A program made the translations under genes and the position numbers. Below are positions 26,501-34,627 of a stretch of 64,000 bases of DNA, in pieces. The stretch's first letter is position 1. Each line of letters opens with the position of its first letter. The notes below the pieces were generated by a model. The model made no database searches and was not told the DNA's origin. It saw nothing but the letters and a program-made list of their open reading frames with translations. Source of the DNA: Streptomyces sp. CA-210063 (lineage in GTDB: Bacteria > Actinomycetota > Actinomycetes > Streptomycetales > Streptomycetaceae); the NCBI RefSeq assembly GCF_024612015.1, contig NZ_CP102512.1, positions 2,728,001 through 2,792,000 of the forward strand. Direction: 5' to 3'.

Positions 26501-27124
26501 GACCAGCTCATCATCATCTCGACGCCGTCCGTGGACGGTGCGAGCAGCGCCAGTACGACGCTGGACTGGCTCTCCGCTCACGGGTACCAGGACCTGGTGG
26601 CCCGTTCCATCACGGTCATCTCCGGGGTGCGCGAGACCGGCAAGATGATCAAGGTGGAGGACATCGTCTCCCACTTCGAGACGCGCTGCCGCGGTGTCGT
26701 CGTCGTCCCCTTCGACGAACACCTGTCCGCGGGCGCCGAGTTGGATCTCGACATGATGCGGCCGAAGGTGCGGGAGGCGTACTTCACGCTCGCCGCGATG
26801 GTCGCCGAGGACATCGCCAGGCACCAGCAGTCGCACGGCCTGTGGACGTCGGACGGCAACCCGCCGCCGGTGGTCGCCCCGCCGATGCCGGGTCAGCAGA
26901 TGCCGGGTCAGCAGCCGTACCCGCAGCAGCAGGGCCAGCCGTACCCCGGCCAGCCCCAGCCCTACCCGGGCCAGCCGTACCCCGACCAGGCCCCGCAGCC
27001 CTACGGCCACCCCGGCCAGCCGGCCCCGGGTCAACCCGCTCCGGGTCAGCCGTACCCGCCGCAGCAACCGCAACCTCCGCAGCAGGGGCAGCAGCCCTAC
27101 CCGCCGGCACCGCCTCAGCAGTAG
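23540..27124 (+). CDS. EspI-like protein: long proline-rich region plus MinD/ParA-type ATPase
   Basis: 1194 aa. Residues 1-780 are disordered and extremely rich in Pro, Ala, Gly and Gln, with nested tandem repeats (see repeat entries). Residues about 850-1110 are a MinD/ParA-family P-loop ATPase: deviant Walker [15 protein letters not shown], then [37 protein letters not shown] and [19 protein letters not shown]. The last 80 residues are again Pro/Gln/Gly-rich (PGQPYPGQ units). This combination matches mycobacterial EspI and the homologue in the S. coelicolor ESX locus. EspI in M. tuberculosis down-regulates ESX-1 when ATP is low; the same role here is inference. GTG 23540 has AGGAGG upstream. 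It closes the ESX locus before ribF. Confidence 0.93.
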   Translation: MNSDRDGIRGGWATPGDDQSDAESAIETTGEFTIDYAPPAWYTQNASSGGAGSESGTGADPGAGGVSPGVGSVTSPPAPPVGPPVDMTGGSGAAASGGTFPSPWPPVAAVPEADGDSGDIESGATMRISAVALKREISDAAAAAAEGASDSGADAGTGAGVGPDAGVPAGVASGGEVGAGDFELNAPQVEGGEPTAAAPDAGSVAGGGDSDSAGDSDGLPAGAEAPVQGQDNTGAAVTDAAAAAAVEQPGDPASSGEGQGAEDSNGQGSGGDAAAEGSAAAEVSGEAPAAAGEQPGGGAANPDAVSDEGEPTDAASQEAVPQGSVPQDTAPQSSVPQDTAPQSSVPQDTPSQGSDPQDAPSQGAVPQAVTPPQAQGVAPQSADSHNATPDAAKPVDAAPQTSTPQPGPPQDATPVPPAAPTPGAPGGVPQTPPAWTPPAPQGGLPPLPPAYQPAEPAAPAPGAQWPPTAPAYPEMPGQQPAAAQGEPSVPPQQPFHPQAPQGAPAAWGNPVDAAPGAPNASGTAAGPTPPQAPNAPSPAGYGFPHPGAPVPPQPPIPQQGGYGFPQPPAQPGQPGHPGAPAPAAPPAQPTPGYGFPHPGAPVPPQAPIPQQGGYGFPQPPAQPGQPGTPNTPSAPTPHPNTPQAPTPQAGYGFPHPGAPATPGTPTPQGPPNSPTPQSGYGFPQPPAQPGQPGQPGQPGQPEHPGHPGQPQPPFPGQPGQPGHPGQPAQAAHPVQPANAAHPDHPGHPGHPGNPGGHPHPPAPIDPRTGAAWPQPVQHDQRQPTNPGVAPLGYTAAVELSSDRLLNSKKQKQKSSRPASGGGLFKLGGKKEEAERQRKLELIRTPVLSCYRIAVISLKGGVGKTTTTTALGSTLATERQDKILAIDANPDAGTLGRRVRRETGATIRDLVQAIPYLNSYMDIRRFTSQAASGLEIIANDVDPAVSTTFNDEDYRRAIDILGKQYPIILTDSGTGLLYSAMRGVLDLADQLIIISTPSVDGASSASTTLDWLSAHGYQDLVARSITVISGVRETGKMIKVEDIVSHFETRCRGVVVVPFDEHLSAGAELDLDMMRPKVREAYFTLAAMVAEDIARHQQSHGLWTSDGNPPPVVAPPMPGQQMPGQQPYPQQQGQPYPGQPQPYPGQPYPDQAPQPYGHPGQPAPGQPAPGQPYPPQQPQPPQQGQQPYPPAPPQQ
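24503..24640 (+). repeat. 30-base tandem repeat inside the EspI-like gene
   Basis: Units encoding [10 protein letters not shown], with at least two near-identical copies and diverging copies on both sides ([35 protein letters not shown]). Copy number may vary between strains. Confidence 0.8.
25157..25480 (+). repeat. 156-base tandem repeat inside the EspI-like gene
   Basis: Two long copies starting at 25157 and 25313, each encoding about 52 residues built from [28 protein letters not shown] and AQPGQPG, with a third, shorter set of GYGFP units continuing to about 25600. Collagen-like PGQPGQPG runs follow to 25700. Confidence 0.8.
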
Positions 27125-27159
27125 CCGCACAGGGCAGTAACCGCACACGGCACAGCGAA

Positions 27160-27200
27160 AGGGCCCGTACCGTTCACGATCCACGAACGGTACGGGCCCT
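27160..27200. terminator. Bidirectional terminator between EspI-like gene and ribF
   Basis: Perfect 16-base stem (27160-27175 with 27185-27200) with a 9-base loop, centred between two convergent stops. Confidence 0.88.
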
Positions 27201-27242
27201 CAGCACGTCCAGGCCCGTCGGGACACATCCAGACCTCGGGAG

Positions 27243-28196
27243 CTACTCCCCCTCATACGCCCCGATCAGCTCCCGGCACCTCTTCACGTCCTCCCCCATC
27301 GCCACGAGCAGCGCGTCCAGCGAGTCGAACTTCGCCTGTCCGCGCACGAAGGCGAGGAAGTCGACGGCGACATGGAGGCCGTAGAGGTCGAGGCCGACGC
27401 GGTCGATGGCGTACGCCTCGACCGTGCGCTCGGTGCCGTCGAACTGTGGGTTCGTGCCGACGGAGATCGCGGCCGGCATGGCCTCGCCGTCGACGTGCAG
27501 CCAGCCGGCGTAGACGCCGTCGGCGGGGATCGCGGTGTGCGGGAGGGTCTCGACGTTGGCCGTCGGGAAGCCCAGTTCGCGGCCGCGCTGGGCGCCGCGT
27601 ACGACGACGCCCTCGACGCGGTGGGGGCGGCCGAGGATCTCGCGCGCGCCCTCGACATCGCCCTCGGCGACCAGCCGCCGGGTCAGGGTCGAGGAGAAGG
27701 GCTGCCCGCCGCCGGCCTCACCGGTGACGAACAGGTCGACGACCTCGACCTCGAAGTCGTACGTCTTGCCCTGCTCGGCCAGGAACGCCACGTCTCCGGC
27801 GGCCTTGTGGCCGAAGCGGAAGTTGGGGCCCTCGACGACGGCCTTGGCGTGCAGCTTGTCGACGATCACCTTGGCGACGAAGTCGGCCGGGGACAGCCGC
27901 GAGAACTCGGTCGTGAAGGGCAGGATCAGGACCGCGTCCACGCCGACCTCGGCCATCAGTTCGGCACGGCGGTGGTGCGGGGCGAGCAGCGGCGGGTGGC
28001 TGCCGGGGCGCAGGACCTCGCTGGGGTGCGGGTCGAAGGTGACGGCGACGGAGGGAACGCCCAGCTCACGCGCGCGCTCCACGGCGTGCCGGAGGATCAG
28101 CTGGTGCCCGCGGTGCACCCCGTCATAGGAACCGATGGTGACGACGCTGCGTCCCCAGTCCTCGGGGATGTCCTCCAAGCCACGCCAGCGCTGCAC
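27243..28196 (-). CDS. ribF: Bifunctional riboflavin kinase / FAD synthetase
   Basis: Converts riboflavin to FMN and then FAD in the cytosol. 317 aa. The N-terminal nucleotidyltransferase domain has VVTIGSYDGVHRGHQLILRH (residues 18-37, with GxYDGxHxGH), AVTFDPHPSEVLRP and FRFGHKAAGD; the C-terminal kinase domain has GRELGFPTANVE and DGVYAGWLHVDGE, then VEAYAIDR and HVAVDFLAFVRGQAKFDSLD. GTG 28196 starts VQRWRGLEDIPEDWGRSVVT, the normal N-terminus. It lies at the end of the truB-rbfA cluster, as in many actinobacteria, but is separated from truB by the large protease-like gene. Confidence 0.97.
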   Translation of the reverse strand: MQRWRGLEDIPEDWGRSVVTIGSYDGVHRGHQLILRHAVERARELGVPSVAVTFDPHPSEVLRPGSHPPLLAPHHRRAELMAEVGVDAVLILPFTTEFSRLSPADFVAKVIVDKLHAKAVVEGPNFRFGHKAAGDVAFLAEQGKTYDFEVEVVDLFVTGEAGGGQPFSSTLTRRLVAEGDVEGAREILGRPHRVEGVVVRGAQRGRELGFPTANVETLPHTAIPADGVYAGWLHVDGEAMPAAISVGTNPQFDGTERTVEAYAIDRVGLDLYGLHVAVDFLAFVRGQAKFDSLDALLVAMGEDVKRCRELIGAYEGE

Positions 28197-28339
28197 TGTG
28201 ACCGCTCCTCGTCGAACCCGTGTCCGTATTGACGCTTACCTTGCGCAGGTCTAAGGGTGCCATGCCCGATGGCCTCGGCCCGCATCGGCATCCGGGCTGT
28301 GACCCTGAGCACGGAAGCGAAGCCCTTCTGGAAACCGTC

Positions 28340-31300
28340 TCACGCGGGCACCCGCACCCCCGACACGCCCGCCAGGTTCTCGATCATCCGCCGTGTGCTC
28401 GGCCCGACGACCGCCGCCCACTCCTGCGGCGTGCCGCTGAGCCACCCAGCCACCAGCCCCGCGAAGCCCGGCACCTGGCGGGCCAGATCGACGAGCGCCC
28501 AGTCGAAACGGGTGGCGCCCTCGGGCGTTCGGACGAGCAGCATTCCGACCCGGTGGACCAGCAGCCGGGTGGCCGTGGTGTCCGCCGCGTCGGCTGTCAC
28601 TCCGCGCGCGGCGGCCGCCCGCAGCAGCGCGTCCAGGACGGACGGGTCCCGCTCGGTCGCCATCAGCAGATCGAGCAGTTCGCGCCGCAGCGGGCCGGAG
28701 GCAGCGGTGCCGGGCTCGGCGAACACCGCCGCGAGCGCTGCCCTCACCTGGACCGGTCCGTCGGCGATGAGCCCGCTGACCAGCGGGAACAGTACGGCGC
28801 GGGTGCCCGGCCCATGCTCCAGCCGCCGGTCGACGTACGCGGCCACATGACCGGCCACCTCGGGGCGCAGTTCGACGACCTCCCGCACGAGCGTGGTGAC
28901 GCGGCGCGCGAGGCCGGGCGTGGTGACCTCGGCGAGCGTGCGCAGGGCCTCCCCGACGGAGCCGTCAGAGCCGTCAGAGCCCTCGGAGCCGTCGGAACCG
29001 TCGGCGCCCGGTGTCCGCAAGCGCATGCGGAAGGCGTCGAGAACCGGGTCGGGGTGGGTGGCGAGGGCAGTGACCAGGGCGCTCGCGGGCAGCTGCGGGT
29101 CCCCGGCCGCGAAGCGTTCCAGCGCCTGCGGCAGATACCGGGACCTGGTTCGCGGATCCCGTACGAGCAGGGCGAGCGCCCCGCTGTGCAGGGTGACGTC
29201 GGCGGGGCGGCCCAGCAGGGCGAGGGCCGCGTAGCGGAGCAGCTCGCGGTCTGCCTCCGTGCGCGCATGGGGAGCGGCCCGCAGCCCGTACGCGAGCGCC
29301 GCGACCCGCCGCGCCGGGCGCTCGTCGTGCGCCCACCGGTCGACGGCCCGGCACACGGCCGAGGGCTCCTCCTCGGACAGTACGGCGAGCAGTTCGTCGC
29401 CCCGCCGGTGCGCGCTGTCGACCAGTACCTCGGTCAGGTCGTCCAGGGCACACCGCCGATGCGTGTGCAGCAGCGCCTGCGCGGCCGTCGCCACCGTGGC
29501 GCCCGGGGTCGCGTCCAGCGGACTCTCGTCGTGGAACCAGCGGGTCAGATGCGGTTGTACGGCGGTGGGGTCGGCAGCGAGGAGACGGGAGACCACGTCC
29601 AGACAGCGGGGCCCCTCGCCGGTGGCCGGGTCGGCGACGACGAGGCGTCGCAGCAGGTCGAACCGTTCCGCCTCGGGCAGCGGCAGTGCCGCCCAGAAGT
29701 CCGGTCCGAACTCCCCCGGCACACCCCGGCCCTGGGCCCGCCAGGCCCCGATCCGCTCGGTGAGGAACCGCAGCACCCGGCTGTACGGCGTCGCGTCGGG
29801 CACCCGCGACAGCACGTCGGCCAGGAGGTGCGTGGCCCACCAGGTCGGGTCGTCGGGCGGAGCGCCGCCCGGCGGCAGCAGTGCGTCGAGGGCGTCGAGC
29901 AACTCCTCCAGGCGCCCGGCGAGTTCGTTGGGGCCCTGCTGCCGGCCGAGGAGGAGCAGTGCGTGGACGACGGGACCGATGCGGTGGCGCGGCACGGGGA
30001 GGTTGCGGGTGGCCCGGCGGGCGTGCCGGCGGACGCGGGCCTCCGACGGCATCGTGCCCCAGCCGCGCCGCGCCTCGGCCTGCGCGACCCAGCCCCGGTG
30101 CACCAGCGCGTGCAGGGCCGCGTCGAGGTCCAGATGCGCGCCCTGGATCCAGTCGGCCAGTTCCTCGTGGGCGAAGCGGTAGCCGTCGCCCGCCGGGACG
30201 AGCAGTCCCTCGGTGAGCACGGCCGAGGCCCAGCCGGTGGTCCCGCCGAGGCGCCTCCCCGGCACCGGCCCCCACGGGAACACCGCCTCGAACGCCGCCC
30301 GGTCCAGCTCCCCCTGCCCGGGCCCGAGACACCGCCGCGCCGCCTCGTGCACCTGCCCGGAGACCTGCGCCGCGAGCCGCCGTACGGCCGTGCCCCGCAC
30401 CCCGTTCACCGCGGCGAGCCGCACGGCGACGCGCAGGCACATCAGGTCCAGGTAGGCGGCCAGCACGTCCTCCCGGCCGGGTCGGCCCGAAGCCCCGGCG
30501 GATGCCGCCGCCGTACCGGACGGGGATGCCGCCGTACCGAAGGCGCCACCGGACGGAGATGCCGCCGCACCGGCGCCCCCTACCGAGGCCCCCTCGGCAG
30601 CCCTCCGCGAGGACCCTGGCCCGTCGTACCCCGGCCCGTCGTACCCCGCCCAGCCACCGCCGACCGTGCCACCCCCGGCCGTGCCCCCTCCGTGCGCGCA
30701 ACCCCCGGCCGCACCGCCCTCATACGCGCCACCCCCATACGCACCCCCGCCGGGCGGCCCGGCGAAGGCGCCATCCTCGCCGGGCCGCCCGTCCGGAGCC
30801 TCCGGCAGCGCCGCCCGTACCTCCGACAGGAGCCGCAGGGTGAGCGGATGCCGGGCGTCGGCGGCGGAGAGCGCGCCTTCGGGAATCCCGTACCGCAGGC
30901 GGGCCCGACGGGCCTCCCCCTCCGTCAGGTCACCCAGCCGCACGCAGGGAGGCAACACCTGCCCGTCTTCGTCGTGCCCCTCCCCACCGGGCGCGCTGCC
31001 GTGCAGCAGCTCCGCCGGGAACTGCGCCCCGGCCCACTCCCAGTACTCGGCGCGACAGGCCATCACGAGCCGCGCCCCGTTCTCCCGCAGCCACTCCACC
31101 GTCCCGGCGGTCCATTCGGCCAGCCGGTGCGCGAGCGTGGGCGGCAGTTCCTCGGGCCCGTCGAGAAGCAGCAACAGCGGCCGCCCCTCCTCGCCCGCCA
31201 GCCGGGCGAGCCGCTCCGGCCGGATGTCCCCCAACTCCCCGTCGTACCGCCCGGGAAGCGACGACGGCTCCGCACCGACCGGGCTCTCGCCGGAAGCTCC

Positions 31301-32311
31301 CGAAGCCGCCACGATCCGGCCCGCCCGCTCCAGCGCGCGGCGCGCCGCGTCCGCCACGGACGAGTCGTCGGCCAGCAGGTCGGCGCCGCGCAGCCACAGC
31401 GTGGGCGCGGGCTCGGAGCCTTGGCCGCGCCTGGCGGCCAGGGCGGCCAGTTCCGTCGTACGGCCGCTGCCGGGTGGGCCGACGAGGCCGAGCACGGTGG
31501 CCGGGCCTTCGGCGAAGGCGGCGAACTCCCTGACGACCCCGACCCGTTCGACGGGGTCGGTACCGGCCGCCGCGACGGCCCCGGTGCTCGCCCCCGGCCC
31601 GTCCGACCCCACGGTGGTGGCGGTGAGCTCCAGTACGCCCGCCAGGTTCAGGTCGGTGCCGTACGCGGGCACGGTCGCCGCGTTGCGCGCGAGGAGTTCG
31701 GCGAGCGGCTGCTCGGCCCGCCACCCGCGCAGGGGTACGGCGAAGCCGGTGGTCCGGTGCTGTGCCTCCAGGGCCGTGCCGAGGACACCCACCACGGCCC
31801 CGGTGGTCATGTCGAGCACGGGTCCCCCGGCCGCTCCCCCGCCCAGCCGCAGCGCCTCGCTCCCGGCCGTGCCGATCGCCAACTCCAGGGCGTCGCGCAG
31901 CAGATGGAAGCCGTCGGTCGCGGTGTACGTGACGTCCGCCGTGCCCAGCACCCGTGCCTCGCGCCAGCCGCCGGCCGCGATCCGGACGTACGCCCCCGTC
32001 TCGATCCCCTCCCGTAGGGCGAAGGGCAGCGGGTCCACGCACAGCCCCTCGGTGCGGATGAGGGCAAGGTCGAGGGCGGGCAGTGGGGTCACCGCGTCGG
32101 AGGTCACCACACAGACGCGGTCGGCGGTGGCGTGCAGCACGATCCTGGCCAGTCCGTCCACCGCCTCGTGGCTGGTGACGACCGTGCCGTGGTGATCGGC
32201 CACGAAGCCCGTGCCGCGCGGTCGTCCCGCCAGATCGCCGACCCGCACCAGGACTTCGTCCCGTGCGGCCCGGCGGCCGTCGTCGGTCGCCCGACGGCCC
32301 CGTACCGCCAT
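28340..32311 (-). CDS. Trypsin-like pseudoprotease fused to a P-loop (STAND-like) domain
   Basis: 1323 aa, intracellular (no signal peptide). Residues 1-200 resemble a trypsin-fold domain: His in VVTSHEAV (H48), Asp in LPALDLALIRTE (D81), but the GxSGGP motif reads GGAAGGPVLD, with Ala161 at the serine position, so hydrolysis should be lost. Residues about 255-560 are a P-loop NTPase: GPPGSGRT (278-285) has Arg284 where Walker A has Lys; Walker B is LLLLLDGPEELP (D384). Residues about 570-670 are a Gly/Ala/Ser linker (GGGAYGGGAYEGG). The rest is helical, probably repeats. The build matches protease-NTPase signalling proteins of actinomycetes. ATG 32311 has GGGGAGG upstream. Between truB and ribF on the same strand. 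Confidence 0.88.
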   Translation of the reverse strand: MAVRGRRATDDGRRAARDEVLVRVGDLAGRPRGTGFVADHHGTVVTSHEAVDGLARIVLHATADRVCVVTSDAVTPLPALDLALIRTEGLCVDPLPFALREGIETGAYVRIAAGGWREARVLGTADVTYTATDGFHLLRDALELAIGTAGSEALRLGGGAAGGPVLDMTTGAVVGVLGTALEAQHRTTGFAVPLRGWRAEQPLAELLARNAATVPAYGTDLNLAGVLELTATTVGSDGPGASTGAVAAAGTDPVERVGVVREFAAFAEGPATVLGLVGPPGSGRTTELAALAARRGQGSEPAPTLWLRGADLLADDSSVADAARRALERAGRIVAASGASGESPVGAEPSSLPGRYDGELGDIRPERLARLAGEEGRPLLLLLDGPEELPPTLAHRLAEWTAGTVEWLRENGARLVMACRAEYWEWAGAQFPAELLHGSAPGGEGHDEDGQVLPPCVRLGDLTEGEARRARLRYGIPEGALSAADARHPLTLRLLSEVRAALPEAPDGRPGEDGAFAGPPGGGAYGGGAYEGGAAGGCAHGGGTAGGGTVGGGWAGYDGPGYDGPGSSRRAAEGASVGGAGAAASPSGGAFGTAASPSGTAAASAGASGRPGREDVLAAYLDLMCLRVAVRLAAVNGVRGTAVRRLAAQVSGQVHEAARRCLGPGQGELDRAAFEAVFPWGPVPGRRLGGTTGWASAVLTEGLLVPAGDGYRFAHEELADWIQGAHLDLDAALHALVHRGWVAQAEARRGWGTMPSEARVRRHARRATRNLPVPRHRIGPVVHALLLLGRQQGPNELAGRLEELLDALDALLPPGGAPPDDPTWWATHLLADVLSRVPDATPYSRVLRFLTERIGAWRAQGRGVPGEFGPDFWAALPLPEAERFDLLRRLVVADPATGEGPRCLDVVSRLLAADPTAVQPHLTRWFHDESPLDATPGATVATAAQALLHTHRRCALDDLTEVLVDSAHRRGDELLAVLSEEEPSAVCRAVDRWAHDERPARRVAALAYGLRAAPHARTEADRELLRYAALALLGRPADVTLHSGALALLVRDPRTRSRYLPQALERFAAGDPQLPASALVTALATHPDPVLDAFRMRLRTPGADGSDGSEGSDGSDGSVGEALRTLAEVTTPGLARRVTTLVREVVELRPEVAGHVAAYVDRRLEHGPGTRAVLFPLVSGLIADGPVQVRAALAAVFAEPGTAASGPLRRELLDLLMATERDPSVLDALLRAAAARGVTADAADTTATRLLVHRVGMLLVRTPEGATRFDWALVDLARQVPGFAGLVAGWLSGTPQEWAAVVGPSTRRMIENLAGVSGVRVPA

Positions 32312-32591
32312 GTCCTGACCTCCCCGTCGTACCTCTGTTCCGACGGTAGGCACGTGAAGATCAGCGGAACAGATCACCCGGCGAAAGCGCCCCCTTCCGC
32401 TCCCTCGGTTCACTCCGAGCGCCTGCACGAAGGGGTGAATAGCCCCGGGCAGATGGATACACCTCTGTGTGGGGGAACCGAGGGGGGACCGTGGAGCGGC
32501 GGGAACAGCCCCGCCGCTCCGCCGGGCCCGGCCGGTGAGCACCGCGCGCCCCCAAAAAGGCCCGCAGTGCCCCACGCCCGAAAGGCCGTCC

Positions 32592-33506
32592 TCAGCCGAA
32601 CACGGCCAGGCTCTTCGCCTTGCCCTTCTCGTTCTCCACCAGGGCCAGGAAGCGGCCGGTGGGGTCGAAGACGGCGACGGCGCCGCGGCCGCTGTACTCC
32701 TCGGGCATCTCCAGGCGTACGCCGTTCAGCAGCAGCCGCGCCCGCCGGTCGTCCACGTCCCAGCGGGGGAACGCGGCCGTGGCGGCCTCGGCGACCGGCA
32801 TCACCGTCAGCTCCTCCTGGAGCTGGTCGAGGGTCCGGGCGGAGTCCAGCTTGTACGGCCCCACGCGCGTCCGGCGCAGTGCGGTGAGGTGGCCGCCGAC
32901 GCCCAGGTCGGCGCCCAGGTCGCGGGCGAGGGCCCGGATGTACGTCCCGGAGGAGCACACCACCGACACCACCAGGTCGAGGACCGGGGTGCCGTCCTCG
33001 GCGACGGCGTCCCGGACGTCGTAGACCGCGAAGGACGAGATGGTGACGGGCCGGGCGGGAATCTCGAAGTCCTCGCCGTCCCGGGCCCGCTTGTACGACC
33101 GCACGCCGTCGATCTTGATGGCGCTGACCTTGGACGGCACCTGCATGATCTCGCCGGTCAGCTGGGTGATGCCGGCGTCGACGGCGTCGCGGGTGACCTT
33201 CGACGCGTCGACCGACGCCGTGATCTCGCCCTCGGCGTCGTCGGTGACCGTCGTCTGCCCGAGCCGGATGGTCCCCAGGTACTCCTTCTCGGTGAGCGCG
33301 AGGTGACCGAGCAGCTTGGTCGCCTTCTCCACGCCCAGGACGAGCACACCGGTGGCCATGGGATCGAGCGTGCCCGCGTGCCCGACCCGCCGGGTGCGGG
33401 CGATGCCCCGCATCTTGGCGACGACGTCGTGCGAAGTGAAGCCCGACGGCTTGTCGACGATGACAAGGCCGTCGGGCGTGGTGGTCTTCTGGCGCTGCTG
33501 GGTCAT
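32592..33506 (-). CDS. truB: tRNA pseudouridine(55) synthase
   Basis: Makes pseudouridine 55 in the T-loop of tRNAs. 304 aa; catalytic Asp in RRVGHAGTLDPMATGVLVLG (residues about 40-60), GLVIVDKPSGFTSHDVV at the start, EYLGTIRLGQTTVTDDAEGE, and CSSGTYIRALARDLG; a C-terminal PUA-like part follows. Start ATG at 33506 overlaps the rbfA stop by four bases (ATGA), so they are translationally coupled. A 280-base gap without a visible gene follows before the protease-like gene. Confidence 0.97.
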   Translation of the reverse strand: MTQQRQKTTTPDGLVIVDKPSGFTSHDVVAKMRGIARTRRVGHAGTLDPMATGVLVLGVEKATKLLGHLALTEKEYLGTIRLGQTTVTDDAEGEITASVDASKVTRDAVDAGITQLTGEIMQVPSKVSAIKIDGVRSYKRARDGEDFEIPARPVTISSFAVYDVRDAVAEDGTPVLDLVVSVVCSSGTYIRALARDLGADLGVGGHLTALRRTRVGPYKLDSARTLDQLQEELTVMPVAEAATAAFPRWDVDDRRARLLLNGVRLEMPEEYSGRGAVAVFDPTGRFLALVENEKGKAKSLAVFG

Positions 33507-33949
33507 TCGGCGGCGTCGTCCTCGTCCTCGTCCGGCTTCCGGTACGGGTCGGCTTCACCGGCGTACTGGGCGCCCGAGGCGCTCTCGCGCACCTTGGCAT
33601 CCGAGGACCGCGCCTTGTCGAGGAGGTCCTCGATCGTCTTGGCGGTGTCCGGGAGGGCGTCGGCCACGAACGTGAGCGTCGGCGTGAACTTCACCCCTGC
33701 CGCCCGGCCGACTTCGGAACGGAGGATGCCCTTGGCGCTCTCCAGCCCCGCGGCGGCGGCCGCCCGCTCCTCGTCGTCCCCGTACACCGTGTAGAAGACG
33801 GTCGCCTCCCGCAGGTCCCCGGTCACCCGGGTGTCCGTGATGGTCACCTGTGAGCCGAGCCGCGGGTCCTTGATCCCGCGCAGCAGCTTCTGGGCCACCA
33901 CCTCTCGGATGAGGTCCGCCAGCCTCTTGGCACGCGCGTTGTCGGCCAC
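33503..33949 (-). CDS. rbfA: 30S ribosome-binding factor A
   Basis: Helps mature the 16S rRNA 5' end and is released from the 30S subunit. 148 aa; ARAKRLADLIREVVAQKLLR, KDPRLGSQVTITDTRVTGDL, ATVFYTVYGDDEE and VGRAAGVKFTPTLTFVAD are the KH-type core. The C-terminal ~25 residues are acidic and disordered (DPYRKPDEDEDDAAE), common in actinobacteria. Start GTG 33949. In the operon between ylxP and truB. Confidence 0.96.
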   Translation of the reverse strand: MADNARAKRLADLIREVVAQKLLRGIKDPRLGSQVTITDTRVTGDLREATVFYTVYGDDEERAAAAAGLESAKGILRSEVGRAAGVKFTPTLTFVADALPDTAKTIEDLLDKARSSDAKVRESASGAQYAGEADPYRKPDEDEDDAAE

Positions 33950-34010
33950 TGGTCCGTCTCCTAGCTCGTTCTGCGTTACTGCTGGTTCTTGAATTGTCTC
34001 TGCGGCCCGG

Positions 34011-34304
34011 TCAGTCGTCGTCGCCGTGCAGGCGCCGTCTCACCGAGAGCAGTTCCACCTCGGGCCGCCCGGCGACCAGCCGCTCGCACCGGTCGAGTAC
34101 GTCCGTCAGATGCCCCGTGTCGCCCGAGACCACGGCCAGTCCGATCACGGCCCGGCGATGCAGATCCATGTGGTCGACCTCCGCCACGCTCACCGCGAAC
34201 TTGCGCTGCAGCTCGGCCACGATCGGACGGACGACGGAGCGCTTCTCCTTCAGCGACCGTACGTCGCCGAGCAGGAGATCGAAGGACAGAGTCCCCACGT
34301 ACAT
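34011..34304 (-). CDS. ylxP: DUF503 family protein YlxP
   Basis: 97 aa small protein of unknown exact function, found in nusA-infB-rbfA operons of Gram-positive bacteria. MYVGTLSFDLLLGDVRSLKE, then KRSVVRPIVAELQRKFAVSV, AEVDHMDLHRRAVIGLAVVS and RPEVELLSVRRRLHG are the DUF503 pattern. ATG 34304. It lies between infB and rbfA, separated from infB by a 323-base gap that holds large palindromes, so it may have its own promoter. Confidence 0.93.
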   Translation of the reverse strand: MYVGTLSFDLLLGDVRSLKEKRSVVRPIVAELQRKFAVSVAEVDHMDLHRRAVIGLAVVSGDTGHLTDVLDRCERLVAGRPEVELLSVRRRLHGDDD

Positions 34305-34470
34305 GTTGTAACCGGTTCACCCGCCGGTACGGGATAGATGGCCTCCCCCCGTAGCCGGGCGGGGACATCAGAACCGTACATCGGCTTGGTGGCACGGCTC
34401 GACGGGATATCGGCGCCTTCGAGCTCGGGAGCCGGGGTCGTGTGGCGGCTGCGGGACGGTGGGGCTGGTC

Positions 34471-34539
34471 GCGCGGTTCCCCGCGCCCCTAAAAGCCAGG
34501 GGTGACCCCAAATGCCTTTAGGGGCGCGGGGAACCGCGC
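34471..34539. repeat. Dispersed Streptomyces palindrome after infB, copy A (terminator-like)
   Basis: A 23-base perfect inverted repeat (34471-34493 with 34517-34539) with core GTTCCCCGCGCCCCT. The same core occurs in at least four other gaps of this window (40009, 46767, 47850, and a diverged form at 52541). It follows the infB stop by about 90 bases and would form a strong hairpin; it fills most of the 34305-34627 gap together with the next entry. Confidence 0.8.
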
Positions 34540-34547
34540 GAAGGGGG

Positions 34548-34568
34548 TCTGGGGGCGCAGCCCCCAGA
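34548..34568. terminator. Second hairpin after infB
   Basis: TCTGGGGGC-GCA-GCCCCCAGA: perfect 9-base stem. The same sequence type (GGGGGCTGCGCCCCCAG) recurs at about 42486-42505 in the tail of the apbE frame, indicating a second dispersed element. Confidence 0.65.
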
Positions 34569-34627
34569 AACGGCCACACCGGCCGGGGGTGAACAGGTCA
34601 CCCCCGGCCGGCATGAACCACCGCTGG

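Noticed and set aside
23678-27184. Very long minus-strand frame opposite the EspI-like gene
   Set aside because: Antisense to a gene with a clear MinD domain; the low-complexity translation mirrors the repeats.
28220-32017. 1265-codon plus-strand frame opposite the protease-NTPase gene
   Set aside because: No recognisable motif; the minus-strand gene has ordered domain motifs and a good ribosome site.
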